Assembly: GCA_949752745.1 (NCBI GenBank)
Contig: OX457034.1
Location: 4,849,105-4,913,104 of the forward strand
Source of the DNA: Protula sp. h YS-2021
Lineage: Eukaryota; Annelida; Polychaeta; Sabellida; Serpulidae
DNA: 64,000 nt
Direction: 5' to 3'
Part shown: positions 48,913 through 62,593 of the stretch, piece by piece
Numbering within the stretch: the first letter of the stretch is position 1
Layout: every line of letters begins with the position of its first letter
Translations under genes and position numbers: made by a program
Notes under the pieces: model-generated
Database searches by the model: none
What the model saw: the letters and a program-made list of their open reading frames with translations, nothing else
What the model was told of the DNA's origin: nothing

Positions 48913-51900
48913 CGGAGCGGAGACTGGCGCTGTGCCCCGCGGCGTTCAGTACCACCCCCCCCCCCCTTTGTGTTATGTAGTGATCTCGCACAGGTTTCTC
49001 TTCAAAAAAAAGGGGGGATGGGATCCGTCGTGATATCCGGTTGAGATGCGAAAGGAAGTGCCGTTTGTCGCTTAGCACGAACTGTTCATTCAGGCCGTTG
49101 CTACTCGATAGAGCTGTCCCGCAGGCGATTCGTGCCGGCCGGTTAACTCCACCAAGCGGGGGTACGTGCTCCTGTCAGCAAGGCTCGAATTTGGTAAAAT
49201 ATCAGTGAACCATTGAGGTTCGATGCTGACTTCGTTGGATAAAATACCTTCTGAAATGAATATGGTTTTGAGTGATGTTTACGAGTGAAAACGTGACGCT
49301 TTGTGTGGGCTCTTCCAGTGTTGGCTCAGAGAATATTTCTATACAACCTTCGACTTCGTGTCCGGTTCATTCCATGAACATACAATTAAGTTGTGATAGA
49401 AATCATATTGATCATGAACCTAATGTATCGTATTATGACAAAAATCCCCGGCACATTGCTCGAAATGAGGTGCCGATATATGGGATTAAATAAGCCAGTT
49501 GACAGTCTCGAGTGCGCATGCTCAGTCGAGTCCCATGATTAAACTAAAAAAAAAAGTGGACAAATGAGGAATCTGTGGTGGATCTGTAAGGTGTCAACCC
49601 GTTATCAATATGTCGGAAAAGTTATTAAGTGTATTATTAAAATGGATTTTCAATCCAGAACGGAGCCATTAGCCTGTTCTTGATATTTTTCTCCGTTGGT
49701 ATTATTATCCGTAAAGACTGGAGTCCTGTTATTTAGTCCTGTAGGTAAAACCGTGAATCGGCTTGTTAAACTGGGACCCACTCCGCTAGACCAAGTGTAC
49801 AAAAATGACTGGCAAGAGGCGTAGGTTTGTATTCCACGGTTACCTTAAACCTCTATACTTCATATTATTGGAACGATAAGGTTAGAGCAAAATTTCACAA
49901 CAAAAAGCAAGTTGACGTCTTAGAAACAGGTCAGTCGACTGTTCAGTCATTTTGAAGCGTTCCGCGCAGGAGAGTTCTCTGTTGACATGAAGGGAATAAC
50001 GTTGTGGACTTGGTCACTTTCAAGGTCACGGTAGAATTAACAATAAAAAAATATCCGCAAAACTTAAGCGCGATTTTCATACTCGAACTGAACCCAGTCA
50101 ACTTGGAAGAGTGTATAGCGGTGACCTGCAAGGTCAGCTCTAAAATTCAGCGTTCTCGAAGTCGTTCCGAATTTGTGAGCACCACCCAATACCCGGCATT
50201 ATTTTCAAGGCCATGAGTTACAAGGTAAGGATCGAAATCTAAAAATAACTCCAGAAATCTTTTAGAGAAGAGGGCAGTTTTATCCCCTTTGATGTCACGC
50301 ATCCAGAATGCCATGCGCCTAGAAGTAATGCGTGGATTTCCGAGCAGTCGAGTTTTGTTGAACTCGCACCCCCTCCCCCCTCCCCCTTCCGCGAGCGGGC
50401 AACAGTGTGGAATGTTTGCCATCCTATTAACAGCTATTTGTCGCTTCAGCATTTTCCGCGTACCCTTAAGAATGGGGACGTGTGGAATCTGTTCCGCCCG
50501 AAATGGGGACGTGTGGAATCTGTTCCACCCGAAATGGCCCTCTTTAAATGTTAATAGGTTGGATTTTGAACTGTTTACTAAACGTATCGAAACATTGAAG
50601 GATGATGATTTCTCAAGTTCACAGACCAAAAAAGCAAGTCTTGTTGTGTGGTAGGGCCTGGCACAAGCAGGCAGAAAGGGTGGAAGCTGGGGGTTGGGGG
50701 GGGGGGGGGAGGGAGTGGGGGGATGGGGGACGGGCAGTCAGGTTTGTGAGGTTCCCGCTTTGTTTGATAGAAGTATAGCCATAATCCTTTTCAATGCGGT
50801 CTTGTGTACAGTAACGCCAACGTAATAGTGACAGATAATGGATGTTCACATGGGTACCGCAGTGAACAAGCAGTTCTCATTCCTGAGCTTTGTCAGTGTC
50901 AAGGCCGAGCTTTGTCAGTGTCAAGGCAGAGCTTTGTCAGTGTCAATGCCGAGCTTTGTCAGTGCCAAGGCCGAGTTTTTTCAGTGTCAAGGCCGAACTT
51001 TGTCAGTGTCAAGGCCGAACTTTGTCAGTGTCAAGGCCGAGCTGTCAGTGTCATGGCCGAGCTTTGTCAGTGTCAAGGCAGAGCTTTGTCAGTGTCAAGG
51101 CCGATTTTTGTCAGTGTCAAGGCCGAGTTTTGTTATTGTCAAGGCCTGGTCTTTCTGTTGGATAAAACCGTACTTTTTGTAGCAACAGCGACGGTTTACT
51201 TGCAGTCTGGTTATTCTCTTGTCAATGGCCGCTTAGCCGAGTCTAAGAGATCCCATTCGGAATCGTTCGGTGGGCTTTGGGCGTCAGGAACAAGGCCGCG
51301 AGCTGCATGGGGGCATTTAGTAAGCTTCTCTAAGCGCGTCACTGGGTTCTGCTGGCCTGCGGCTTCTAGTTTCAAAATACGTCTTGAAGGTTTGACGTGT
51401 CAGATTTAATCACCGTAACCTATCAATGCTGGTTGGTTTTGTTGCAAGTATTTTCGACAGCGGCAGTGCTATTCAGAGTACATTCTTAAGATACGCAAAT
51501 TTAACAGCTGCATTCTGGGTTCTTAAAACTTACTGGGAATTGTGAGAGACAGAAACTGCATTCGTTCTTCGGGTTTTCAACATTTCTTCAGTACAGAGAA
51601 GAGTCTGGAACCAAATGTGATGAGGGTATTGTGAAGGAAAGTTTTCTTAGTTACGATCAAATTGGAAGGTTTGGGAATGCCTTTAAGCCAACATTGTAAA
51701 ACCCCGCAGAGTGTTGTCTTTTCACCCGGAAACATCACGTCCAGCACATTCGCTTGTGAAGGCTTTCTCCACGAACAAGTTAGCATCAAGCCTCACTGGG
51801 TTAAGGAACTTTGCCAAATTCGAGCCTTGCTGACAGCAGCACGTACCCCGCGCGGTGCTGTTACAACTGGCTGGCACGAATCGACTGCGGGACAGCTCTG

Positions 51901-52102
51901 TCGAGTAGCAATGGCCTGAATGAACAGTTCGTGCTAAGCGACAAACGGCACTTCCTTTCGCATCTCAACCGGATATCACGACGGATCCCATCCCCCCTTT
52001 TTTTTGAAGAGAAACCTGTGCGAGATCACTACATAACACAAAGGAGGGGGGGGGGGGGGGTGGTACTGAACGCCGCGGGGCACAGCGCCAGTCTCCGCTC
52101 CG
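48913..52102. repeat. Inverted repeat pair 2 (~285-bp arms, 2.6 kb apart)
   Basis: 48913-49194 and 51814-52102 are inverted copies at roughly 95 percent. Outer edge CGGAGCGGAGACTGGCGCTG; shared TTTGTGTTATGTAGTGATCT and GGATCCGTCGTGATATCCGG. Looks like a composite element or a transposon with long TIRs, but I see no target duplication and no transposase in the spacer. Confidence 0.88.
50885..51150. repeat. 22-bp minisatellite, about 12 copies
   Basis: GTCAGTGTCAAGGCCGAGCT + TT. It lies inside the spacer of inverted pair 2. Open in all three plus frames because 22 is not a multiple of 3 and the unit lacks stops. Confidence 0.92.
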
Positions 52103-53590
52103 TCTGTACAGCTTACAAGAACTTTCAATCAGTAACTGCTAATTAAAATCATTACCAAAAAATATACACTAATACAAATAAAACAGCAAAATGTTTAACA
52201 CAAAATAGTCGTTACAGCAACGGTGACTACCTCCGCACAGCGTTTCCATGGAGACCCGCGCCAAAATTTTAAGAGAGTTTTAGACAGTTCTTCCTCTACC
52301 AGTGGTTCACGAAAGCAGAAAACAATATAGCATTTTAGCAGTTGGGGTGTAGGTAGGGAGAAGTAAGGGTGGGAAAGGCTGCTTCAGTCAGGTATTGATC
52401 CTCTCCATGAACGAGCACTCACGTTTGTATTTTCAGCCAACAAAAGGACAACTTTGAAATGCCCTGATTTGAAGCGCGGAAAAGGCAGAATAAAAACACG
52501 TGTTCCTCCTCCATTCGAAACGCTGTGCGAGGCTCAGCACCACAAATTAAGCGCCTACTCAGCACGCTTTACAAAACAAAGGCTTCAGGCGTAAAACTTC
52601 AACAGCAAAGCAATGAAATAATGAGCTTATAGACGACACAGGAATACCGCAGGCATTCCAGCGCTCCATTGTAAAAAAAATAAGTTACAGGACCGAGGTC
52701 CAAAAAAAAAAAGGTTTTTAGCATTCAGAAAATAGTTAAAACGCAACGGAGTCTTTTTAATATCCGTCTTTGATTGGTTGAAAAAAGTCTATAAGCCAAC
52801 GGAACAAACGGGCCAAACGAAATGGCTCAAAATATCAGAGAAAAATGTTAACTACGAGATGTCAATCATAAGAAAAGCTTTCAGTTCACACCGAAACAAA
52901 TTGAGAAAAACTTGTACTGCGGGCATCGACAGTAGTTTCATCCATTTGTATACGAAAGAATTTATCAAAGAAGAAAATAAGTATATTTTAAAAAATATTA
53001 GTAATTAGAATTTGGAAAAACAGGTTTTAACAGGTTTAACAGGTCACTTACGCAAAAGCGACAATTAAAAAATAGCTTTAATAGGTTTTAACAGGTTTAA
53101 CAGGTGGCGCTGGAGCCTGCTGACGCCGTCCAGTTCAATGCCTACACAAGGATTACGATTAAATTTTTTTCACGTGTTATCGTACTTTCTCGCAGAAAAA
53201 CTTGCAAAACTTTAACGACATGCCGCCACCCCATGAACCCCATCCATCCCCCCCTCCCCCCACCCCCCCCCCCCCGCCACATCCACCCACGACAAGGACT
53301 TTAAATCTTACCCTATACAATTTTACGATCGGCGTATTTCTTAATTTTTGTGTAAATTTTATACATTTTCTAAGAAATCTGTTTCTCCCGCAGCTGTCCG
53401 TGGATGACATTTTACACGGCAGGAATTTTACTGCCGAACACTCTTGGAAATTCACCCCTGCCCCCCCCCCCCCCCGCCCCCCAATCCTTATCACCGCCTT
53501 GTTGCCGAAAAGATTCTGCATGTTGACAACATGTGGCATCGAGAAACCAGAGGACAAGGAACATTTCGGAGTTACGACTACGTAAGCAAA
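52103..53590. other. Intergenic, no recognised gene
   Basis: AT-rich to 53050. TTTTAACAGGTTTAACAGGT is repeated at 53020-53100. C-runs near 53245-53275 and 53460-53480. A 76-codon frame at 52778-53008 has no recognisable motif. Confidence 0.5.
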
Positions 53591-53599
53591 TTCTGATTC

Positions 53600-53810
53600 A
53601 CCCACTGAGTACCCATCTCGCTAGTACCCACTGAGTACCCATCTCGCCAGTATCGACTGAGTACCCATCTCGCCAGTACCCACTGAGTACCCATCTCGCC
53701 AGTATCCACTGAGTACCCATCTCGCCAGTACCCACTGAGTACCCATCTCGCCAGTACCCATACAGTACCCATCTCGCCAGTACCCACTGAGTACCCACCT
53801 CGCCACTTCA
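53600..53810. repeat. 26-bp minisatellite, about 8 copies
   Basis: GAGTACCCATCTCGCCAGTA + CCCACT; 53811-53870 has a 2-copy CAGCGACCTGTAACATCATA repeat. Confidence 0.9.
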
Positions 53811-54339
53811 GAGCAACCTGTAACATCATACGTAACTTCACAGCGACCTGTAACATCATACATAACAATAGTGCTAAAACGTCCCACCGCGCAAACGAAA
53901 TACGTCTGCTCATAGGTTCTCGTCGATATGACCAAAACCTTATTTTTTCTCTTCACTAGCAAGTTCTTAAACTTAAAAACAAAGCTCAATTAGTATAATG
54001 TGCAAACAGCTTTTTAACATAGGCCAACATCACCTGCCCACCAATATATTACACACGCCATTAATATACAATATATTATGCATGAAAGTCCACAACATGG
54101 TAAGCTGCCTGACCTCTAACAGTGGAATATACACCTTAACAATTGCTGGAATATTTCACCTTGCTTGTAAATGATTCGCTCATTCATTCAGCCCATGAGA
54201 TTCCATTTTCGTTTCACACATTAACCACAGCACCAATACAATCAATTATCCCCATCACTTTCCAATTCGAAACTTTTTCGAGACGGGAAATAAATAAATA
54301 AATAAATAACAATAATTTTTTATAACTAGAACGGTCAGC

Positions 54340-54620
54340 GCACCGAGCATCAGTGTACACGTCCCTTACAGACACGCACCTTGCATACACACGCACCTTA
54401 CAGACACACACGCCTTACATACACACGGACCTCACATACACGCACATGACACACATACCTTACACACACACATTACACAGACATACCTGACATACACACG
54501 CACCTTACAGACATACACACGGACCTTACATACACACACATGACATACATACCTTACACACACACATTACACAGACATACCTTACATACACACGCACCTT
54601 ATACAAAGACGCCCCTGTGT
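54340..54620. repeat. CA-rich ACACAC/CTTACA microsatellite-like region
   Basis: Irregular repeats of CTTACATACACACGCACCTT and GACATACATACC, preceded by (AAAT)4 at 54290-54307. Confidence 0.85.
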
Positions 54621-55114
54621 TTTCGCTCCTCCTCAGCCTCTTACTTAACCTGACTATTAACCCAGCCCCTAGACGGCAGAGATTTTAATTTTAACCCCCA
54701 AAAAATGAATTTTGAAACACAGACTGGCTGAGAACAGACTTCTTGTGAACACTTGTAACGGTACACAACGGCAGCAAAAAAACACGTACACAGACAGTGG
54801 ACTTTTGCGGTACTGGACGCAGCAACTTAACACTGGAACAAAATCTCGTTTTGCTTTTGGTCACTGACACGGGGCAAATCCCCCCTCAGAAACCTGCGAT
54901 GTCCGTTTTAGATTCTGCGTTGGACTTGCGATTTTCTCGGAACCCCTCTGCTGTGTAAAACTCTCCTTTCAAAACATACAAGCTGCAAATGCTCTTCTCT
55001 TTTAACTTTATATTTGAAATCAATACTGATCAACTGGTGATAAATGGCAGGGAAAACCTTCTGACGTAGCCGGTGGATTCCTTTGCTCTTTCGCTCTTTC
55101 CTTAGCAGAATCCA

Positions 55115-55250
55115 GGTGGATTACTTAGTGGCACCGGATGGTTTACTTAGTGGCATCGGAAGGATTACTTAGTGGCACCAGGTGGTTTACTTAGTCACAT
55201 CGGATGGATTACTTAGTGGCACAAGGTGGTTTACTTAGTGGCATCCACCT
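55115..55250. repeat. ~22-bp repeat, about 6 copies
   Basis: GGATTACTTAGTGGCACC / GGTTTACTTAGTGGCATC alternate. 54621-55114 shows no recognised feature. Confidence 0.85.
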
Positions 55251-55529
55251 CGTTCCTCGAATAAAAAATCCGTGTAATTTTTGATGTGGAAGAAAAAACT
55301 TATCACAATCAAGTTACCACTTCCGAATAAATGGTAGGGACTGACTACTATGCGATGCATCTATTTTATATCGACATGATTTTCATGCCAGTGACTACGG
55401 CTTGTAGGAATTTAAAGAATACTGACAACTTTGAAGTCCTGTATAACTAGACTGATTTTCGCTGTTGCTTACCGAAACAGCCGAACACGAAAGAAACAGT
55501 CACAGACTATTTTCACCACTTACAAGATA

Positions 55530-57560
55530 ACACACGTCACGTTGCCTTGGACTTTCGTGTAGGTTACGTGACCTGGGACCTTGAAAATCCAGGTGGGGGG
55601 TCACAACACGAAGCTACCCCTAAAGTACTCCCGTAGAGATGGTGCAGTCTGAAAATAAGAGTTCAACACAGATCACGTGAACCTTGACCTTGAAAATCTA
55701 GGTCAAAGTTCAGATCTTAACGTTACCCCTTATGTAACTCCACAGAGGGGGTGGAATCTGAAGATGACAGTCAACATATCTAACGGTTTCCAAGATAACG
55801 CAGTCACGTGATCTTTGACCTTGACTTTCTAACGGTTAACACTGGCCAGGTGACTTGACGTGACCTTTGACACTGAAAATCTAAGTCAAAGTACAGATCG
55901 TGAAGTTACCGCTTTTGTAGGGAGGGTGGAGTCCGAAAATGAGGTCTAAATCTCTAACGGTTTCCAGATTACACAGGTCACATGACTGTTCACGTCGTCA
56001 CGGCCCAGTGAGCAACGATAACGGATACTCGGTGAGAATCTAAAATGAGGGCAAAATCGTTCTATGTCGAACGGTTTTCGAAATAAGTCAAAAGTTTTTT
56101 TATATGTGACCTTAACTCATCGTGAAGACCAAGATTTAATGTTCTATATGATAAATAAACCGAAAATGTTACCCTCATGTTGCTCCTTACAGTGGTTTAA
56201 GTTAAAAAATGAGCTCGTACCGTTTTGAGATAAACAGACTTCCATTTAAAAAAAAAAACAGTGTTTTTGGAAATGTGACCTCAGATTCAAGGTCAACCCT
56301 TTTCCAGTTCCCATCACCTTCCAGTTCCCGTCACCTTCCACAGATGAACCACGTTTCACTAGTCCAAGCCCTCTAGGAGTAATCTGGACGAATTCGAGTT
56401 GGAAATTAAGATGAAATATGAAGAAGAGGGAGGAATAATAGGTACAACAACACATCACGAAATCGTTGATTACATACTGGGAACCTGCCAGAAACCATTA
56501 CCCTTTAAGATAAGTAAAACTAGACCGAATTCTGCTTTATAGCACCATGACCCACTTGCATAAACCACAAAGGAAAATTATGTCACCAAGGTATACTTCT
56601 CCTGTAAGATCTTTTACGCCCAAAGGGTCGAAAATGAGCTCAAAATGGAGGTAACTCCCGTCTTAAGCCAATCGAAATCGCGCTATCTCTAACCATTCTC
56701 GAGATCTAAGCCATCTTCATTTTCGTCTTTGACCCTGCCGAGAGGTCACGGAAGCAACTCTCTCGCAGGCTCGAAAATGTCAAAATAATAGTTTGTTTGT
56801 TGGGTTTTTAACGTCCCGTTCAGCGACTGTGAATGCTATACTGGGACATACTGAATGTCCTTTTCACATTTATTAGGGAATTATTGTTATCAAGAATTAA
56901 ATTTTGATCTCAAAAATTGGTTTTTATGATATCAAGAATTAGTCTTTGACTTCAAAAAATCATTTTTGGATATCAAGCATTAATTTTTACCATCTCTAAT
57001 TATATTTTGATATCTCTAAATGCATTCTCAAATGATCGTAAAAAAAGGTCCTAATTGTGCATTATATTATGCGAAGGTCAAGGTCACAGTGGTGCCTCTT
57101 GTGTAGGCTTGTGTAGTTCTAAGACAATGGTTTGCTTTGTCGGTGTTTAACGTGGCGTTCTGCGTCTGTCAAGGCTATAGTGGGAAGTCCTTGCTAAAGG
57201 AACAAGCGGGGAAAAAGGAAGAGATAGTAAAAGAAGAGCTTCCAAAGACATACTCAAGATAATGGTCAACTTGGTTGTCGACCTTGACCGAGTAGGCTGA
57301 AGTTATCGGGGTAGGTTTTAGGCCACGTTATTCAGACCAAGAGGGTCGAAAATAAGCTCTAAATCCAACCGCTTGTCGAGATAATGGACAACGTCCGGTT
57401 TTCGACTTTTACCGAAGGTCCAGATCGCCCAGGTACCTCTGATGTAACGTTTTTAACATCAAGAATGTCGAAAATGAGCTCCAGATAAATTGTCCTCCGC
57501 TAACTGTTGTCGCGATACGAAGGTCGCGTGACCTTTGATCTTGAAGTTTCTACGCGGGGT
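55530..57560. other. Gene-poor DNA rich in GACCTTGA...AAGGTCA
   Basis: No gene. Contains two copies of the dispersed GTTTGTT...AACGTCCCGTTCAGC...CTATACTGGGAC repeat (56791-56850 and a weaker one at 57129-57190). 57561-58085 shows nothing recognisable. Confidence 0.55.
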
Positions 57561-58094
57561 ACAAGATACTTTCCTTGTCTTTATGTATTTTTATCTCGCT
57601 ATTCCACAGATGTTCAAATCTTGGCTCGACGCTTCAGCCTTCTCGACTCTGTGTAATTGCAGCTTTAATAAAAAATTATTTCCCAACCCGTTTCCGAGAA
57701 AATCCTACTTCAGTCCAACGCAAATTTTGAAAACAGACATTAAAATCTTTCCAAGTCACAACAAACTGAGCCAGTCGGCATCTAAAGCACCCCTATTTGT
57801 TTTCGCAGTGGAAAAAAATCGACTCCCTCCCCCCCTAAAAAATAAACATAAAAAAAAATAAACAAAAAAAAAACACTTTCCAGAAATTGTCGAATGATTT
57901 TATATAAAACACGGCTTCTCGCTTTCCACTACTTCATCACATCTTAATATAACTGGATGTCCAAGGAAAAATGATGTAAATGCTAACACTAAACGTCAGA
58001 CGAAATTACCACGTGTCATATCAGAGGCGTTTTTAAATTAATGTTATGTCAGTATTAATTATGAAAGCGCATTTAGAAGTCACGGAAGCTCTGT

Positions 58095-58450
58095 CTATAC
58101 TGTCACGTATAACGGTGTAGATTCTGTCACGTATAACGGTGTAGATTCTGTCACGTATAACGCTGTAGATTCTGTTACGTGTAAGGGTGTAGATTCTGTC
58201 ACACATAACGGTGTAGATTCTGTCACGTATAACGGTGTAGATTCTGTCACGTATAACGCTGTAGATTCTGTTACGTGTAAGGGTGTAGATTCTGTCACGT
58301 ATAACGGTGTAGATTCTGTCACGTATAACGGTGTAGATTCTGTCACGTATAACGCTGTAGATTCTGTCACGTGTAAGGGTGTGGATTCTGTCACTTGTAA
58401 GGGTGTAGATTCTATCATGTGTAAGGGTGTAGATTCTGTCACGTACATGT
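58095..58450. repeat. 24-bp minisatellite, about 15 copies
   Basis: GTGTAGATTCTGTCACGTAT + AACG, with a GTGTAAGG variant arranged in a higher-order pattern of several units. 24 bp gives open 8-codon frames on the minus strand. Confidence 0.93.
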
Positions 58451-59094
58451 TTTTTCTTTACCCCGCCATACAAGACGCCTCACTTCAAGCTTTCTTTACA
58501 AGACTACTTTTTATAGTAATGGCTTGTGTTTACAATAACGCACTGCTTTGCTTTGCTCATCATTACACAAGAGTGTTCAGAGACACAACCACCACCCCCA
58601 AAAATACAAGTAACTGTTTCGCAAAAAAGAAGTGTTAGGCTGATAGCGGGGTAATGCAGGAAATAGCATATCAAATGGGAAACACTAGGTTTCTTAGCGT
58701 TTTAAAAAATATGTTATAACAAATATTGGACAAACCACCAGAATACAAGTAAATGGTCCAGGAACACAGACACAGGCTCAAACCCGGTCCTGATACATAC
58801 GCCATGAGCAGCATTCTGAAAAAACTTCAATGGCCGGCTTCAAATTCGCCATCCCCTCTCCCCCCCCGCCCCCCATCCATTTTAACGGAAAAAGTTCAGG
58901 CAATCACGGCATTTTTTTCTCGGGTCACTTGGTAAAGGGGCCACATTAAAAACACCCACAATATTGGAACAAAGGAACTCAAACCCCATGTCAAGTGTTC
59001 GGAAACCTACAGCCTACATACACACACCGCCGACCTCCCTGCCAACCTCCTGCACAATTTGTTTCTGCCGGGCCTACGTAAACACAAACGGTTG

Positions 59095-59700
59095 ACGCAC
59101 ACTGTGTGTCTGCCGGGCCTACATACACACACAAGGCTGACGCAAAATGTGTCTGCCACCTACATACACACCGCCGACCTCCCTGCCAACCTCCTGCCCT
59201 GTGGAGCTCCCACTCCCCCTCCCGCCGCCCTCCCTGCAAATCCCTCCCTCTCCGTAGCCCCCCCCCCCCCCCCTCTCCCGCAACCGCACACGGTCGACGC
59301 AAATTGTGTCTGCCGGGCCCACATATAAACACACAGTCGACACACAATGTGTTTCTGCCGGGGCTACAACACACACAGGCGACGCACAATGTGTCTGCCG
59401 GGCCTACATACACACACGGTCGACGCACAATGTGTCTGCCGGGCCTACATACACACACAGGCGACGCACAATGTGTCTGCCGGGCCTACATACACACACG
59501 GTCGACGCACAATGTGTCTGCCGGGCCTACATACACACACGGTCGACGCACAATGTGTCTGCCGGGCCTACATACACACACGGTCGACGCACAATGTGTC
59601 TGCCGGGCCTACATACACACACGGTCGACGCACAATGTGTCTGCCGGGCCTACATACACACACACGGTCGACGCACAATGTATCTGCCGGGCCAGCAGAA
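59095..59700. repeat. 41-bp minisatellite, about 11-12 copies
   Basis: CGACGCACAATGTGTCTGCC, GGGCCTACATACACACACGG + T. Three overlapping plus frames are open as a by-product. 59700-59730 is A-rich. 58451-59094 and 59760-60365 show no gene; 59985-60050 has repeated AGATATCT palindromes. Confidence 0.93.
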
Positions 59701-60365
59701 AAAAAAGCAAAAAAAAAAAAAAAAAAAGAAGCAAAATAAATGCATGACTGCTTTATAAGAGCGATAGTTGTCCAGTCACTTGGTCCACAATGTCGTTTTT
59801 ACCCATAATTCCTAGCACTGTCATTGAGCCAGGATCCACCTGCAACAAAACGAAACTAACCAATACCAAAACTGCATAATACCTCCATAAAATCCGTAAT
59901 CATTTATTTTCTTTCTTGTAATCCTAATTACTTGGAATTATTTGCCACGGAATGCCGTTTCCCATTATTGTCGAACTTTACAGAAAGATATCTTAAAGAT
60001 ATCTAATTCAATTTTAGATATCTTAGATATCTGTTATTGAATATAAGGTTTAAGAAATTAAATTGCAGATATCTAAACTTCTATTTTACATGCGAAAAAA
60101 GTTGTTTTTAATATCTAAAAAAGTACTGAAAGACTGTAAGACTTAGTTACATGATTTCCTTAACGACAAGGCTCATCACAACCGGGTTGTATTGTGTCAA
60201 TAGACATATTACTGATTAGAAAAGAGTAGTATCACAGTTAAAATCATGCATGAAATAAAATCGCGTATATTCTAAAATAAGAAACTAAAAATCGCTTCTA
60301 GAAATACTGATACATGCTGATTTCTTTTCAAAATTCTATAATTTGACCATGTTCTCCTGCATCAA

Positions 60366-62574
60366 ACAGCTGCCTCAAACAGCTGCTCTGAAATGACGTG
60401 AGCGAATGTCTCAAAGATCGATACAGTCTATCAAAATATGTTTCACTGTATAACGTTTCTGACACCCAACACATTCGGGTGCAGGTTCGCCTCTTAAAAT
60501 ATGTTTATGACTCACATATGTAAGCCCTATTCTTGCTTGTATAACCACATCATCCCGGACAGTTTAAGCCCAGCTATTGGACTGATTTCGAACACCTTAT
60601 TATTCTTCTGTCGGTTCCAAATACCACTGCCAAAGATGTTTTCTATTTTGAGATATGGTATTTAAGGTTTTGAGTTCGGGATCAGGAAGTCGAAACTGTT
60701 CTCGTTCAACGCCATCTTGGCCGCTCTATCAGCTGCCTCGTCACCATGAACTAGTGCTGGGACGAGTACTCAAATTGTTCGAGTACTCGCTCGATCCGCA
60801 AGTATTCGATTATAAAAAGGATATTCGATTATATTCGATAATATTAAAGCACGTGAATATCTTATCTGTGTTTATTTAGGCTTTTCTAAACTGAACAAAA
60901 CTTCAATACAAATACAAAATCATAAAGAACATGATCTAGATTGTACACTTGAACTAGAAATTATCCCATGCATACCTCAATTCTGTTCTTACATAAATTT
61001 GTAAAATAGATTTTGACTTGTAACTGGTATCATAAATTCACTGCATATCTTAAAACAACTTAATAATATTGCTCAATATACCGTAGTTATTTACAATAAC
61101 TAACTTTTGAAATAACTGTGCTTTTAGAACATGAAAGAAATTCTGATAGGAAAAAATAACAATACACAGCAGTAGCACCAACAGTTTAAGAAAACTAACT
61201 CAATGAGTATGTTGTATGCATTTAAAACGCACGCAACGATTCTAAGAAAAAATTAATACAATAATTATTTTTTCTTAGACGACTTAAAAAATACTGCTCA
61301 ACAAAATGAAAAAGATAATGTAATTTTCAAACACCTGATATGTGCTTAACCAATACGAAATCCTGTACACTTGACTAAATATATCAGAATTTGAGAATTT
61401 TCAGTTTTCACTTAAGTTTTGCCAAATAAAAGAAATTACAACACAAATTTCTTATTTTTACCCTAAAAAATTTATACCAAAATGATCTATGCCTTTAACA
61501 CTTTCCTTTGCTATAAAAATTACTACCAAAATCAACTTACTTTCTGTTAAACTTTGAATAAAACCCGAATTGCGCAGTTTCGCGTCCAGTCAGAAATCCA
61601 AAATGGCGGCTGAGCTTTGCCACTCAGGATCGAAGAATGGCAGTTCAATGAAGTGTGCCGTTTTCTCGTCGGTTTTATTGCAGACGTGTTACTAATTTTG
61701 ACATATAAAATCCAGTATGGGCAAGCAATTTTTATTACATATTTAATGCTCGGCAATATTGGGGGTAATATAATTTGTACTAATATAGTTGCAGGATATT
61801 TCAATTGATATTTCAATTGAATTACTATGGCGTGTCGAACAAAGACAAAATATTCGAATATTATTCAAATATACTCGAAAAAGCTGAGCGAGTACTCGAA
61901 TACCAATTCCGGTGCGAGTTCCCAGCACTACCATGAACCATGCATGACTTGGAAACCAACAGGAAATCACCACCTTTCCATCCTTTGTGGTATCGTCGTG
62001 TTTGGTTACAAGTTCTAGGATTACACCGACTGATATTTGGAGGCTCTCAGTTGCATATAATACTGACGCATTCGAAAATTCTAAAGTGCTTGCATTAATT
62101 TTTTGCAACAGTTAATTTTGATGATTTCAGTGGCTAGTTGTTTGGCTATGATCTCTGCAGAGGACAGTGATGACTCATCAGGAAGTCTTGTGTTAAGGAA
62201 ACTACATACTGTAACAACACCAGCTACTGCTTTATTGTTATGTTTAGCTCCATCTGTGTAGAAAATATGATAATCGTTGTACTCTTCTTTAAGCTTTGCA
62301 AAATTTGTTTGGAGTACGTAACGGTATGTGGTGTCTTCTGGGAAATCTGAAAGAGTTCTTAAGAGCAAAAGTTTGGTTAGTGTCCATTTCGTATGACTGA
62401 GAATCCTACAGTTTGCGATGGAATGAACCCTCTTCCTCGAGCTGAGGCATAACTACGACACCAAACGGGGATGACATAAGGCTTTCTTTCTATAAGCCAT
62501 GAGAAATCTGTTCCAAAGGCTACTTCGTGTGTGGGATTCCTTTCGTTCGCAAATAATTTTATCACATATTCCAT
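60366..62574 (-). pseudogene. Non-LTR retrotransposon 3' part with RNase H, split by a hAT-like element
   Basis: Minus-strand reading, 5' to 3': 62574-62377 a frame with AFGTDFSWLIERKPY; 62368-62081 RNase H start (HIFYTDGAKHNN, SSLSSAEIIAKQLATEI); 62000-61940 ISCWFPSHAW; the same domain resumes at about 60745 with HGDEAADRAAKMA; the element tail at about 60490-60430 reads PECVGCQKRYTVKHILIDC. The order matches I/Jockey-group elements with a C-terminal RNase H. Frameshifts and stops show decay even apart from the insertion. Confidence 0.85.
60752..61930. mobile_element. 1179-bp non-autonomous hAT-like transposon
   Basis: Flanked by perfect 8-bp direct repeats CCATGAAC (60744-60751 and 61931-61938). 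Ends TAGTGCTGGGA and, inverted, TAGTGCTGGGA. Inside both ends are GAGTACTCG-type subterminal motifs and TATTCGA/TCGAATA repeats. 8-bp duplications and TAGTG/CAGTG ends are hAT hallmarks. No transposase frame seen. Confidence 0.92.
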
Positions 62575-62593
62575 GGCTAGTTTTCATCGTTGA

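Noticed and set aside
58033..58473. 146-codon minus-strand frame with RDRIYTVI repeats
   Set aside because: 24-bp minisatellite read in a frame without stops; the composition is purely that of the repeat.
59106..59758. Long frames of up to 213 codons
   Set aside because: By-product of the 41-bp CACAC-rich minisatellite.
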